Shown here piece after piece: positions 25,330 through 33,628 of a DNA stretch of 64,000 nucleotides. The notes beneath the pieces are model-generated. The model was given only the letters and a program-made list of their open reading frames with translations. It did no database searches and had not been told where the DNA came from. Source of the stretch: Butyricicoccus_B sp017886875 (GTDB taxonomy: Bacteria > Bacillota > Clostridia > Oscillospirales > Butyricicoccaceae); assembly GCA_963931655.1 (NCBI GenBank), contig OZ007036.1, forward strand, positions 62,001 to 126,000, in the 5' to 3' direction. A program made the translations under genes and the position numbers. Position 1 is the first letter of the stretch, and each line of letters starts with the position of its first letter.

Positions 25330-25893
25330 TTAACCCTTACTACGCTCTAGATATTCACCTGTACGGGTATCAATCTTGATTTTTTCGCCCTGTTCGATAA
25401 ACAGAGGAACTTGAACTGTAGCACCTGTTTCAACAACAGCTGGCTTTAATGTGTTAGTAGCAGTGTTACCCTTGAAACCTGGGTCAGTTTCGGTAACTTC
25501 AAGCTCAACGAATAGAGGTGGCTCAACAGCGAAAACGCTACCCTTGTAAGAAAGAACCTTAACATTCATGTTTTCAGTTACAAAGCGGAAGTCATCGCCA
25601 AGAGTAGACTCATTGATTGGCATTTGCTCATATGTTTCAGTATCCATAAAGTAATGAAGGTCACCATCAGCGTATAGGTACTGCATTTCCTTACGTTCAA
25701 CGTGAGCTGGTTCATACTTATCAGTTGGGTTAAAGCTACGCTCAGTAACAGCACCAGTAATAACATTCTTCATCTTTACACGAACGAAAGCAGCACCTTT
25801 ACCAGGCTTTACATGTTGGAACTCAATAACCTGAAGAACCTGACCGTCCATTTCAAATGTTACGCCATTTCTAAATTCACCTGCGGAAATCAT
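25330..25893 (-). CDS. efp: Elongation factor P
   Basis: 187-residue EF-P, which relieves ribosome stalling at polyproline. Start ISAGEFRNGVTFEMDG, modification-loop region HVKPGKGAAFVRVK and the C-terminal OB domain ending DTRTGEYLERSKG. The start ATG (complement of 25891-25893) has GGAGG about 10 bases upstream; a longer in-frame extension to 25929 has no ribosome binding site and is rejected. No EF-P modification gene is in the window. Confidence 0.97.
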   Translation of the reverse strand: MISAGEFRNGVTFEMDGQVLQVIEFQHVKPGKGAAFVRVKMKNVITGAVTERSFNPTDKYEPAHVERKEMQYLYADGDLHYFMDTETYEQMPINESTLGDDFRFVTENMNVKVLSYKGSVFAVEPPLFVELEVTETDPGFKGNTATNTLKPAVVETGATVQVPLFIEQGEKIKIDTRTGEYLERSKG

Positions 25894-26013
25894 AAATCTA
25901 AATCCTCCAAATGCACGATTTTTTAACAAGATTACAATTTTATTTTCTTATGCCATTATATTTTACATGATTTTGCTGATTTTTGCAAGTGTTTTTTGAT
26001 TTTCTATGATATA

Positions 26014-26044
26014 TATAAAAATAACCCGCCTAAAATGGCGGGTT
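26014..26044 (-). terminator. Terminator after the Cys-rich mini-protein gene
   Basis: Stem AACCCGCC/GGCGGGTT (26023-26030 with 26037-26044), 6-base loop; minus-strand tail ATTTTTATAT. Confidence 0.8.
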
Positions 26045-26066
26045 AAAAGTATTGATATACAGCTTA

Positions 26067-26246
26067 TTAGCGGCAAGGATTGCAGCCACCAGAGCAGCAG
26101 TCATCATGTGGTACACAAGGACAAGGATTACCGCATGAGTTACCGTTATTAGAGCCGCAGCAGCACCAAATAAAAACGATAGCTAGAATGATAATAAGCC
26201 ACCACATATTGTTGTCGCTCCACATGCTGTTACAAGAATTACACAT
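26067..26246 (-). CDS. Cys-rich single-span membrane mini-protein
   Basis: 59-residue protein of unknown function. The ATG at 26246 is chosen because GGAGG lies 9 bases upstream; a longer frame to 26285 has none. Residues about 14-27 (MWWLIIILAIVFIW) form one short membrane helix, followed immediately by CCC and a tail with GNPCPC, DDCC, GGC and NPCR. In all there are 12 Cys. It has its own terminator. The tail could bind metal or form disulfides; similar tiny Cys/Gly-rich membrane proteins occur in spore formers, but I cannot name the family. Confidence 0.65.
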   Translation of the reverse strand: MCNSCNSMWSDNNMWWLIIILAIVFIWCCCGSNNGNSCGNPCPCVPHDDCCSGGCNPCR

Positions 26247-26348
26247 TGTAAAAACCCTCCTAATCATTGATTTCATTATCATCATATGGGGGAAGGCTTG
26301 CCCGTGTGCACAAAATTTTAAAAATATTTTAAGAATATTTTCAAAAAA

Positions 26349-27485
26349 CTAAGACAAGTTCTTTTGAATTAATGTAAACTCAGTTTGAGTAAATATACCG
26401 CTTGATATAAGTTTATCGGAAAGTTTAAAGGTCTCATTTTTACAGTTTGCAAATAAAACCTTATAAGAGGTGTAAACTAAATCATCACGATAGAAAATAT
26501 TACGGTCTTTAATTGCTTGAACTTCAGATTGACTTAGAATACCAGCATCTATTGCAGCATCTGCAGAATTAGCCCAAGTAAAATCACCATTTTTATCGTT
26601 ATATTCTAATGCACGAAGTAAAAATGTCATATAGTCATTTAAAGTTAGTGTTTTTTGAGAGCCAAAAAGATTTTCACTTACGCCACTTGTATAGCCTTTT
26701 TCATAAGCATAAGCTACATATCTATCTGCCCAGCTAGGAACGTCAGTAAATGGGTGAGAGCCTTTGTAATTTAAGGCACGATTTTCTTCACCCAAAAGAC
26801 GAAGTAGCATAACAAGACCTTCTGTACGAGTTGAAGAACGTTCAAGGTTATAACCGTTTGTAGAACCAGAAAACAGCCCTAAATCATTGAGTGCATCAGC
26901 ATACATAGTATATTGAGCTGTATAACTTGGAGCAGTGCCAGAAATTTCTGTATAATTTCCTGAGATATCTACCTTTGCAGGTGAGGTTAACTCTACTACA
27001 TTGTTAGCAGAAGGTGATAAATATAGCTGATTTCTTACAAGAACAGAACCAGTGGACACTATTTGACCAGTGGTAACATTTATAAGCTCACCAGAGGCTA
27101 TATTAGCAGAGCCGCTTGTGAGACAGATTTCAGTGGTTTTAGCAAGTTGCAGCTTAGTACCATTAGAAAAGCTATTTGTTAAAGAAGCACGTGTGCTTGT
27201 GTTAAGTCCAAGAGCAGCAGCGGTTTGAGTAACAAGTTTTTGTTCTAAAGCTTCATCTGATGATATTTCGGAAAGTTTGTTATTAAGACTGCTTTGTGCA
27301 GTATCTAACTCAGTTTTAGCTTGAGTTTCAACCTGTTTTAAAACCTCATTTACATATGTATCAGATGCATAACTTAAGGATATAAGGGGGTCTTGCTGAG
27401 AGCCAGCCCCATATAGTGCAAAAGCGACAGTTCCAGAAGCAAGTAAAATTGCAGAAGCCGCAGTTAATATTTTAGGGAAATTCAA
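26349..27485 (-). CDS. Exported SLH-domain protein
   Basis: 378-residue protein with a signal peptide (about residues 1-25), a coiled N-terminal stretch (about 35-75), a central beta-rich segment with repeated Val/Thr strands, and a C-terminal S-layer-homology region beginning near residue 195 (SSTRTEGLVMLLRLLGEE, FTDVPSWADRYVAYAYEKGYTSGVSENLF). SLH repeats bind pyruvylated secondary wall polymers. Start is TTG at 27485 with AAAGGAG seven bases upstream. Function beyond wall anchoring is unknown. Confidence 0.82.
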   Translation of the reverse strand: MNFPKILTAASAILLASGTVAFALYGAGSQQDPLISLSYASDTYVNEVLKQVETQAKTELDTAQSSLNNKLSEISSDEALEQKLVTQTAAALGLNTSTRASLTNSFSNGTKLQLAKTTEICLTSGSANIASGELINVTTGQIVSTGSVLVRNQLYLSPSANNVVELTSPAKVDISGNYTEISGTAPSYTAQYTMYADALNDLGLFSGSTNGYNLERSSTRTEGLVMLLRLLGEENRALNYKGSHPFTDVPSWADRYVAYAYEKGYTSGVSENLFGSQKTLTLNDYMTFLLRALEYNDKNGDFTWANSADAAIDAGILSQSEVQAIKDRNIFYRDDLVYTSYKVLFANCKNETFKLSDKLISSGIFTQTEFTLIQKNLS

Positions 27486-27531
27486 ACTGTAAGCTCCTTT
27501 CTATAATTTTTAATAAATATAGTATACTATT

Positions 27532-28842
27532 TTATATTTTATCGGTCAAGTTAACAAGTGAAGAGATTAAATAATCATCTTTTACATCTATAATTTTGGC
27601 ATTATGATATTGATTTTTAAAACAGTGTTTATCATTTGTTTTTACAATAAAGTTATATTGTGCATGACCACACCATAAACCATCAGCATCTTGATGTTCC
27701 CAAAGAACAGGAAGTGTCTGACCAATAAAGGATTTTAAATAATTTTCTTGCAGTTTATAACCTAAATTTTTAAGCGTGTTGGCACGTTGTTTTTTGATTT
27801 GTTCATCAATTTGATTAGGCATATTAGCTGCAATAGTACCATTTCTACGAGAATATGGGAATACATGCAATGCGGAAAAATTGCATTTTTTAACAAAATC
27901 CATTGTTTGAGCAAATTCATCATTTGTTTCATCAGGGAAACCAACTATAATATCAGTAGTAATTGAACAGTTTGGAAAATATTTTCTTAAAAGCTCAGTG
28001 TTATTAAAAAATGTTTGGGCTGAATATTTGCGTTTCATTCGTTTAAGTACACTATCACAGCCGCTTTGCAATGATAAATGAAAATGAGGCATAAGATTTG
28101 AATGAACACTTAATACCTTGCAAAAACGTTCATCGGCTGTTCTAGGTTCAAGAGAACCAAGTCTAATTCTAACATTAGGTACAGCTTTGCAGATAGAGTC
28201 AATGAGATTTACTAAATCAGGCTTATCAGCTAAATCTCTGCCATAAGATGAAATTTCAATACCTGTTAATACTATTTCTTTTACATCATTGTTTGCAAGG
28301 TCTATAGCCGCATTTATAGCGTCATTAAGCTGTAAAGAACGCACATGACCACGGGCATAAGGGATTATACAGTATGTACAGTAATTGTCGCAACCATCTT
28401 GTATTTTAAGTAGTGCACGAGTACGACCTCTAGGCACACCAGAAGGAAGCTGTTCAAAGAGTTTTTGACCAGCTCTAAAATGAGATGTATCAGGAATACT
28501 GTTTTTATCAATCCAAAAATCTTCACAAAGTTTAATTATTTCTTTTCGGTCAGAAGTGCCACAAATAAGGTCAACAAGACCACTTTCTTTTAATTTTTCG
28601 GGTTCAACTTGAGCCATGCAGCCTGCAACAGCAATAATTGCATTAGGATTTAATTTTTTTAGCTTGCGAATAGCACGAATATTTTTATGGTCGCTTGTAG
28701 AGGTTACAGTGCATGAATTTAAAACACATACATCTGCCATTTTATCTACAATTTTATGACCATTTTGTTCAGCAAGCTTGGATAATGCTTCAGACTCAAA
28801 TAAATTTACTTTACAGCCAAGAGCAAAGAAACAAAAATTCAT
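27532..28842 (-). CDS. mtaB: tRNA t6A37 C2-methylthiotransferase MtaB
   Basis: 436-residue radical-SAM methylthiotransferase converting t6A37 to ms2t6A37 in tRNAs. N-terminal UPF0004 domain has three Cys in LGCKVN, NSCTVT and AGCMAQ for the auxiliary cluster; the radical-SAM triad is CDNYCTYC; a C-terminal TRAM-like region is present. The LGCKVN start distinguishes MtaB from MiaB and RimO. A weak extended -10 promoter lies at about 28887-28892. Confidence 0.93.
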   Translation of the reverse strand: MNFCFFALGCKVNLFESEALSKLAEQNGHKIVDKMADVCVLNSCTVTSTSDHKNIRAIRKLKKLNPNAIIAVAGCMAQVEPEKLKESGLVDLICGTSDRKEIIKLCEDFWIDKNSIPDTSHFRAGQKLFEQLPSGVPRGRTRALLKIQDGCDNYCTYCIIPYARGHVRSLQLNDAINAAIDLANNDVKEIVLTGIEISSYGRDLADKPDLVNLIDSICKAVPNVRIRLGSLEPRTADERFCKVLSVHSNLMPHFHLSLQSGCDSVLKRMKRKYSAQTFFNNTELLRKYFPNCSITTDIIVGFPDETNDEFAQTMDFVKKCNFSALHVFPYSRRNGTIAANMPNQIDEQIKKQRANTLKNLGYKLQENYLKSFIGQTLPVLWEHQDADGLWCGHAQYNFIVKTNDKHCFKNQYHNAKIIDVKDDYLISSLVNLTDKI

Positions 28843-28886
28843 AATTTATTTTATTCACCTTTTATTTATTATATAAATTCCATATA

Positions 28887-28892
28887 ATTATA
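28887..28892 (-). promoter_or_regulatory. Extended -10 element upstream of mtaB
   Basis: Minus strand TGG-TATAAT with no good -35 at normal spacing. Confidence 0.4.
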
Positions 28893-28940
28893 CCATGATT
28901 TCAGTAATAATAAAACAATGTATATCATATAATTGAGTAT

Positions 28941-28972
28941 AAAAAAATCCGAACCAATAAAGGCTCGGATTT
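28941..28972 (-). terminator. Terminator after the NlpC/P60 gene
   Basis: Stem 28945-28955 with 28962-28972 (AAATCCGA core, one mismatch); minus-strand tail of seven T. Confidence 0.88.
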
Positions 28973-28985
28973 GTGATATGTAAGA

Positions 28986-29885
28986 TTATAGTACACGACC
29001 ACCGCAGATAAAGCGACGATTGTAGTTACCAGAAGCGAGTGTGTCGTACTTAACAACAGAACCAGTGTGAGGAGAATGGATAAAGTTGCCATTGCCAACA
29101 TAAATACCAACATGGCTTACAACATTGTTAGAGCCAAAGAATACTAAATCACCAGGGAGAAGTTCGTCCATGGATATATTAGTTGTAGTAGAACGCTGGT
29201 CAGAAGAAGTACGAGCAATAGAAATACCCATATTCTTATAAACATAAGAAGTGAAGCCGGAACAGTCGAAACCGCTAGGAGTGCTGCCACCGTAAACATA
29301 AGGAGTACCTAAGAACTGAGCAGCGAAATCTATAATATTTTGACGGACATCATCAACACTAGAAGATGTATCAACGATAGAGCCGACAGCAGATGACTGG
29401 TCAGAAACTACACCGCCATTAATAGTTAAGTAGTCAGGACATATGTAACCAGTTTTACCATTTACAGTAGCCTTGTACCAGCCACCGTAAACACCAATTA
29501 CAGAAACCTTTTGACCATTTTTAAGTGAACCTAAAACGGAGCTAGAAGTGTTTGGTTCAGAACGGAAATTCACAGTGGTGCTGCACTTAACAGTGCCAGT
29601 GCCGATGTTAAAATCACATTCAGGAACCCAGTCAATATAAGCACCGCTTGCATAATAGGTTTGACCATCAACAGCGATTTGATACCATTCTGTGCTATTG
29701 CTTATAACAGCTACTTTAGTGCCACGAGGAGCAGAATCGATTACAGCGCCATTTGGTGTAGCACGAAGGTTAAGGCTAGAAGCATCGATTTCACCAACGT
29801 AAAGTGCACCAGAAGCGGTTATAGAAAGAGCAGTAGCAACTGCACCAGTTATTGCAGAGCGAATCCATCGTTTGGACAAAGACAT
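28986..29885 (-). CDS. Secreted SH3b-NlpC/P60 cell-wall hydrolase
   Basis: 299-residue exported endopeptidase. Order: signal peptide (about 1-26), two SH3b domains (about 27-90 and 98-150, each with the LNLRATP/VNFRSEP start), linker, NlpC/P60 domain (about 185-299). The catalytic Cys is in GFDCSGFTSYVY and the His in VSHVGIYVGNG. It should cleave gamma-D-Glu to diamino-acid bonds in peptidoglycan stems. It lies 38 bases after the 98-residue gene and has an AGGAGG site, so it is probably transcribed from the promoter at 30299-30327, which carries WalR-type boxes. Such hydrolases are classic WalR targets. Confidence 0.93.
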   Translation of the reverse strand: MSLSKRWIRSAITGAVATALSITASGALYVGEIDASSLNLRATPNGAVIDSAPRGTKVAVISNSTEWYQIAVDGQTYYASGAYIDWVPECDFNIGTGTVKCSTTVNFRSEPNTSSSVLGSLKNGQKVSVIGVYGGWYKATVNGKTGYICPDYLTINGGVVSDQSSAVGSIVDTSSSVDDVRQNIIDFAAQFLGTPYVYGGSTPSGFDCSGFTSYVYKNMGISIARTSSDQRSTTTNISMDELLPGDLVFFGSNNVVSHVGIYVGNGNFIHSPHTGSVVKYDTLASGNYNRRFICGGRVL

Positions 29886-29923
29886 TTTAAAAAGACCTCC
29901 TAAAAGTTGTCATAGGTTATGTT

Positions 29924-30220
29924 CTACTTAGTTGAGTTTGCACGCTTAAGCCATATAGAAGCTATATCCATAGCACTCCAAAGGCTGGATTTTTCAGTGC
30001 TTTTAATAATTCGTTCTTTAGCTCTAAGACCTTCAGCGGTCAGTTGGAGCTGAACAGAAACGCGGGTAGCGATTTTTATACCCTTTTCCTCTGTTGTTTC
30101 TAAAATTTGCATCATAATAATATGGCTGTCAGACATACTGCCATAATAAATGATGTTATCCTTTCGCAGCAGAGGCAAGCCTTTATATTGCAAAGAATTG
30201 ATTTTATTAGTTGCAGCCAT
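29924..30220 (-). CDS. Conserved-looking 98-residue protein of unknown function
   Basis: 98-residue soluble protein, no signal peptide or membrane span. The first half is beta-rich (YKGLPLLRKDNIIYYGSMSD, then HIIMMQILETT) and the second half helical with many charged residues (ERIIKSTEKSSLWSAMDIASIWLKR). I do not recognise a domain. It precedes the NlpC/P60 hydrolase gene by 38 bases behind a promoter with two WalR-type boxes, so a cell-envelope role is plausible but unproven. Confidence 0.7.
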   Translation of the reverse strand: MAATNKINSLQYKGLPLLRKDNIIYYGSMSDSHIIMMQILETTEEKGIKIATRVSVQLQLTAEGLRAKERIIKSTEKSSLWSAMDIASIWLKRANSTK

Positions 30221-30258
30221 AAAATTAAATACTCCTATGTTACAAATTGATTGCTAAA

Positions 30259-30299
30259 GTTACAAAACAGTTACAATGTAAGATTACATCATGGTTACA
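30259..30299 (-). promoter_or_regulatory. Two WalR-type boxes (TGTWAH-N5-TGTWAH)
   Basis: On the minus strand: TGTAAC-catga-TGTAAT (30299-30283) and TGTAAC-tgttt-TGTAAC (30275-30259), both exact matches to the published WalR/YycF consensus with 11-bp period. A further half site TGTAAC is at 30244-30239. They lie just downstream of the -10 element, a position that suggests repression or a mis-assigned -10. Confidence 0.7.
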
Positions 30300-30327
30300 G
30301 TCTAACATAATGGAAAGCAAATGTCAA
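30299..30327 (-). promoter_or_regulatory. Promoter of the 98-residue gene and NlpC/P60 hydrolase
   Basis: Minus strand TTGACA (30327-30322), 17-bp spacer, TAGACT (30304-30299). Confidence 0.6.
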
Positions 30328-30410
30328 ATTAAAAAATGAAGAAAAGTAAAAATAATGGAAATAATAGATAGAAAATAAATTTTTTATCTGGTGCAAATTT
30401 ATTAAAAAAT

Positions 30411-30451
30411 AACAAAAAAATAGAAATCTTCTCAATAAAAGAAGATTTCTA
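30411..30451 (-). terminator. Terminator of the DauR-like regulator gene
   Basis: Stem TAGAAATCTTC/GAAGATTTCTA (30421-30431 with 30441-30451); minus-strand tail TTTTTTTG. Confidence 0.9.
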
Positions 30452-30458
30452 TAGGCAA

Positions 30459-31115
30459 TTACATAGAAAGAGCGTCCATACGTATTTGTGATAAATAGCG
30501 GTAAACACTAGCGGACGAGCATTCTAAAACGGTAGCAACATCTTTTACAGCACCTTTTAGAAGGAAAATACCAGCTTCATCTAATGACTGGATTATTTCA
30601 AGACGTTCTTCAGAGCTAAGGCGACTTGCACAAACACCATATGTATGTAATGCTTCAATAGCAGCGTCTCTAGCTACGAGTTCAGTGTGAACGCTATTTT
30701 TTTGCTCTGTAGGTTCAGAAGTTGGAGTTATTGATAAGTTAACAACAGAATTAGAATTTGGTCTACAAAGCTGGAATATTTGATGGCATATGTTACGATA
30801 GTGTACATCATCGAAAGTGATGCAAAGCATACCAAGTAACATATCGTTTTGACATATAGGCATACATGAAACTGAGATACAATGATTAGGTGCAGACAAG
30901 ATATTTTCATTTATAATAACATCTTCGCAATCGGTTGACTTATCAACAAGTCTTTTTATAACTGAATCACTTATTTTACCCGCTTGTGGAGAACATGTAA
31001 CAAGTGAAGGAGTAGGTCTTGATAAATCATATAAAGAGATTGCATAATCATTTCCAAGCACTTTACTTAAAAACTCAGTAAGTGGTATGTATTGTTGCAA
31101 AATTGGATGTAGCAT
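30459..31115 (-). CDS. YheO/DauR-like transcriptional regulator
   Basis: 218-residue regulator with an N-terminal PAS-like YheO domain (about 1-110) and a C-terminal helix-turn-helix of the HTH_22 type (about 165-215: SSEERLEIIQSLDEAGIFLL, then VATVLECSSASVYRYL). DauR, a relative, represses D-arginine catabolism; the ligand here is unknown. The ATG at 31115 has AAGAGGTG upstream; an earlier in-frame ATG at 31139 lies before that site. Monocistronic with its own promoter and terminator. Confidence 0.83.
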   Translation of the reverse strand: MLHPILQQYIPLTEFLSKVLGNDYAISLYDLSRPTPSLVTCSPQAGKISDSVIKRLVDKSTDCEDVIINENILSAPNHCISVSCMPICQNDMLLGMLCITFDDVHYRNICHQIFQLCRPNSNSVVNLSITPTSEPTEQKNSVHTELVARDAAIEALHTYGVCASRLSSEERLEIIQSLDEAGIFLLKGAVKDVATVLECSSASVYRYLSQIRMDALSM

Positions 31116-31172
31116 AAATTCACCTCTTTTTATGTTCATATAGAAGTTTCACATAATCTCTATATTACTATT

Positions 31173-31202
31173 ATTATACAACAAAAGAATAAGAAATTCC
31201 AA
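31173..31202 (-). promoter_or_regulatory. Promoter of the DauR-like regulator gene
   Basis: Minus strand TTGGAA (31202-31197), 18-bp spacer, TATAAT (31178-31173). Confidence 0.55.
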
Positions 31203-31327
31203 AATTTACTGATTAAATACATAGAAAAATTATGACGTAAAAAATAAATGTTTATTGTATATATTTCACAATATAAAATAATAAATAATGCCTTAATTTT
31301 AAAAAATATGGTAAATTGACAAAGATT

Positions 31328-31987
31328 TTAATTTGCATAATCGTTTACTTTGCCTAACAAGCTTTGTTCTGTGTCATCAATATATGTGTATGACTCAGGA
31401 ACATTTCCAACTATAACAGTATCAGTAACTATAATTTCATTTGTAATTTTTACATCTGTCATACCAAAGCAAGTTATAAGTTGAGCTTCAGCATTGACCT
31501 GCAATAAAATTTGATGGCGTGTTTGATTTATTCCTGCAGAAGTAAAAGCACTTATAAAGTCAGCATCAGCAAAACCTAAAGAGGCTATTCCAACATGTAT
31601 AGAAGGACCATGACCCGCAAATAGTGTAGGGGCGAAAATAGAACCTAGTGGTATATCAACACCACTTTTTTCAAGTGTATTTAATGCATCATATGTAGCT
31701 CTTGATATTTGGATTTTTAGAAAATCAGCAAGTATCGTATCAGTTTTTAGTGCTGTAACTTGATTTGAGCTATCTCTTTCAAGAGTGACAAGTTTTTCAT
31801 AATCTGAACGATTTTGATATATAGTATCTGTTAAAACATCATGAATTGCAAAAGATGCGGTTTGTTGAATTACATTTTGTGAATATTGTAATGCAATAGG
31901 TCTTAAAATTTTAAGAAAAATATAAGCTAGTATTATAATAGATAATATAAGCAATACAAACATTTTTTTAAATTTCTTTCGTTTCAA
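31328..31987 (-). CDS. yunB: Sporulation protein YunB
   Basis: 219-residue protein with one N-terminal membrane helix (about residues 8-28) and the YunB layout: the DVLTD segment, a KTDTILADFLK-like region, the IPLGSIFAPTLFAGHGPSI segment and SLGFADADFISAFTSAGINQTRHQI, which are the family hallmarks. In Bacillus yunB is a mother-cell gene needed for normal sporulation. Start is TTG 31987 with AAAAAGGGGTG eight bases upstream. It supports an endospore-forming lineage. Confidence 0.9.
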   Translation of the reverse strand: MKRKKFKKMFVLLILSIIILAYIFLKILRPIALQYSQNVIQQTASFAIHDVLTDTIYQNRSDYEKLVTLERDSSNQVTALKTDTILADFLKIQISRATYDALNTLEKSGVDIPLGSIFAPTLFAGHGPSIHVGIASLGFADADFISAFTSAGINQTRHQILLQVNAEAQLITCFGMTDVKITNEIIVTDTVIVGNVPESYTYIDDTEQSLLGKVNDYAN

Positions 31988-32044
31988 ATCTTATCACCCC
32001 TTTTTATATATTATGTTTTAAATTTAAAAATAGAATAGAAAAAT

Positions 32045-32061
32045 ACTTGACAAAGTCAACT
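32045..32061 (+). promoter_or_regulatory. Inverted repeat over the -35 of the MarR operon (candidate operator)
   Basis: TTGAC-AAA-GTCAA, perfect 5-bp arms (32047-32051 with 32055-32059), extended by A/T at both ends with one mismatch. It coincides with the -35, where a MarR dimer would block polymerase. Confidence 0.5.
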
Positions 32062-32074
32062 AATTGTATATACT
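32047..32074 (+). promoter_or_regulatory. Promoter of the marR-OYE-flavodoxin operon
   Basis: TTGACA (32047-32052), 16-bp spacer, TATACT (32069-32074). Confidence 0.7.
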
Positions 32075-32096
32075 AATATAAAAAAGGAGAATGGTT

Positions 32097-32513
32097 ATGG
32101 AAAATACATTTGCAGGCTATATAAGCGAGTTAAGACGAGACTTTACTATATACTGTGAAAAAGAGCTTGAAAAAGATAATATAACTCTTGGTCTTTTATA
32201 TCCTATTATATATATCGCAAAACATGAAGGGTGTACACAAAAGCAACTTGCCGAAAATTTGGGGGTTGATAATGGATATATAACAAGAGCACTTAAAAAA
32301 CTTGAAGGTTTAGAAATGATTAACCGAATAACAAATAATGATGATAAAAGAATTATAAATTTATTTCTAACTGAAAATGGAAAGCGGATTTTTGAAAAAA
32401 GTCATATGCTTTTTAAAAAATGGGATAAAGATGTATTCAGTTCAATAAGCAATCAAGAAAAAGAACAAATTATGAATTTAATGCAAAAAATAAAAGAAAG
32501 CAGGAAAAAATAA
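32097..32513 (+). CDS. MarR-family transcriptional regulator
   Basis: 138-residue winged-helix regulator. Recognition region CTQKQLAENLGVDNGYITRALKKLEG and the wing NDDKRIINLFLTENGKRI (DxR motif) are typical. ATG 32097 is preferred because AAGGAG is seven bases upstream; an ATG at 32091 is only one base from that site. The OYE gene starts one base after its stop, so it probably autoregulates a small flavin redox operon, perhaps answering a toxic electrophile. Ligand unknown. Confidence 0.88.
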   Translation: MENTFAGYISELRRDFTIYCEKELEKDNITLGLLYPIIYIAKHEGCTQKQLAENLGVDNGYITRALKKLEGLEMINRITNNDDKRIINLFLTENGKRIFEKSHMLFKKWDKDVFSSISNQEKEQIMNLMQKIKESRKK

Positions 32514-32514
32514 A

Positions 32515-33615
32515 ATGTATGATTTTATAAAAAGCCCTATTGAGATAGGCAATATAAAGCTTAAAAACAGAATTATATTTGCACCAACTACAATGGGATT
32601 AAATTTTGAAGATTATAAAAAGAGAATTGAAGGCATTGCAAAAGGTGGAGTAGCACTTATAATAATTGGAGATGTGCCTGTTGATGATAAAATTAAATCA
32701 CTTTCGCTTTTTAGTGATGAAGGTTTTGATAGATATAAACAACTTTGCAATATTGCACATAAAGAGAATACTAAAATTGCCGCACAGCTTCATGTGTCAG
32801 ACACAGATTTTAGAGTTATAATGCCATATATAAACGATATAAAAAGTGGAAAAATAACAAGAGAAGATTTAAGACCTATTATAAATGCTGCTACAAGCAA
32901 GCTAATAACAAATATGACAATAGATGAAATAAATATTACAGTCCAAAATTTCGGAAAAGCGGCAAAACTTGCAGTAAAAGCTGGTTTTGATATGATACAG
33001 GTTCATGGAGATAGAATGTGTGGTAGTTTTTCATCTGATGTATTTAATAAAAGAACTGATATTTATGGACAAACAGCAGAAAATAGAGCCAGATTTGCAG
33101 TAGAATGTGTAAAAGCAGTTAGAGATGCCGAGCCTAATATACCAATAGATTATAAGCTTGCAGTAAGGCGGGAAAATCCTCATTATGGTAATGCGGGTGT
33201 AATTATAGATGAGCTTTCAGTATTTGTGCCACTTCTTGAAAAAGCGGGTGCAGATAGTTTTCATGTGACACTAGCTAATCATTCAAAACTTCAAGACACA
33301 ATACCAATGAAAACTCATGATTATTTTGCTGATGAAGGCTGTTTTCTAAAGTATTGTGATGAGGTTAAAAAATATACAGATAAACCTATTTGTGGAGTTG
33401 GAGGACTTACAACACCAGAATTTATAGAAAAACAGCTTGAAAGTGGACGTATACAATGTGCAGCTATGAGCAGACAACTATTAGCAGATGCAAATTGGGT
33501 TAATAAAGTTATATCTGGTGATAAAGATAAAATAAAACATTGCATAAGATGTAATAAAAAATGTCTTTATGCACTTCAGCAGCATAGAGAGTTTGGCTGT
33601 ATTTTTGATAATTAA
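32515..33615 (+). CDS. Old-yellow-enzyme family NADH:flavin oxidoreductase
   Basis: 366-residue FMN TIM-barrel protein. Start SPIEIGNIKLKNRIIFAPTT is the FMN-binding OYE strand; FDMIQVHGDRMCGSF holds the catalytic region; GVGGLTTPEF and AMSRQLLADANW bind phosphate. The C-terminus CIRCNKKC plus a further GC matches the 4Fe-4S ligand set of the 2,4-dienoyl-CoA reductase/BaiCD branch, but the usual C-terminal FAD/NAD domains are absent (about 640-680 residues in those enzymes). A flavodoxin follows and might donate electrons. Substrate unknown. Confidence 0.87.
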   Translation: MYDFIKSPIEIGNIKLKNRIIFAPTTMGLNFEDYKKRIEGIAKGGVALIIIGDVPVDDKIKSLSLFSDEGFDRYKQLCNIAHKENTKIAAQLHVSDTDFRVIMPYINDIKSGKITREDLRPIINAATSKLITNMTIDEINITVQNFGKAAKLAVKAGFDMIQVHGDRMCGSFSSDVFNKRTDIYGQTAENRARFAVECVKAVRDAEPNIPIDYKLAVRRENPHYGNAGVIIDELSVFVPLLEKAGADSFHVTLANHSKLQDTIPMKTHDYFADEGCFLKYCDEVKKYTDKPICGVGGLTTPEFIEKQLESGRIQCAAMSRQLLADANWVNKVISGDKDKIKHCIRCNKKCLYALQQHREFGCIFDN

Positions 33616-33628
33616 AGGAGAAAATAAA

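Noticed and set aside
31988..32044. Sigma-E promoter for yunB
   Set aside because: A CATAATAT-like -10 can be seen on the minus strand but no convincing -35 at the right spacing, so I do not list it.
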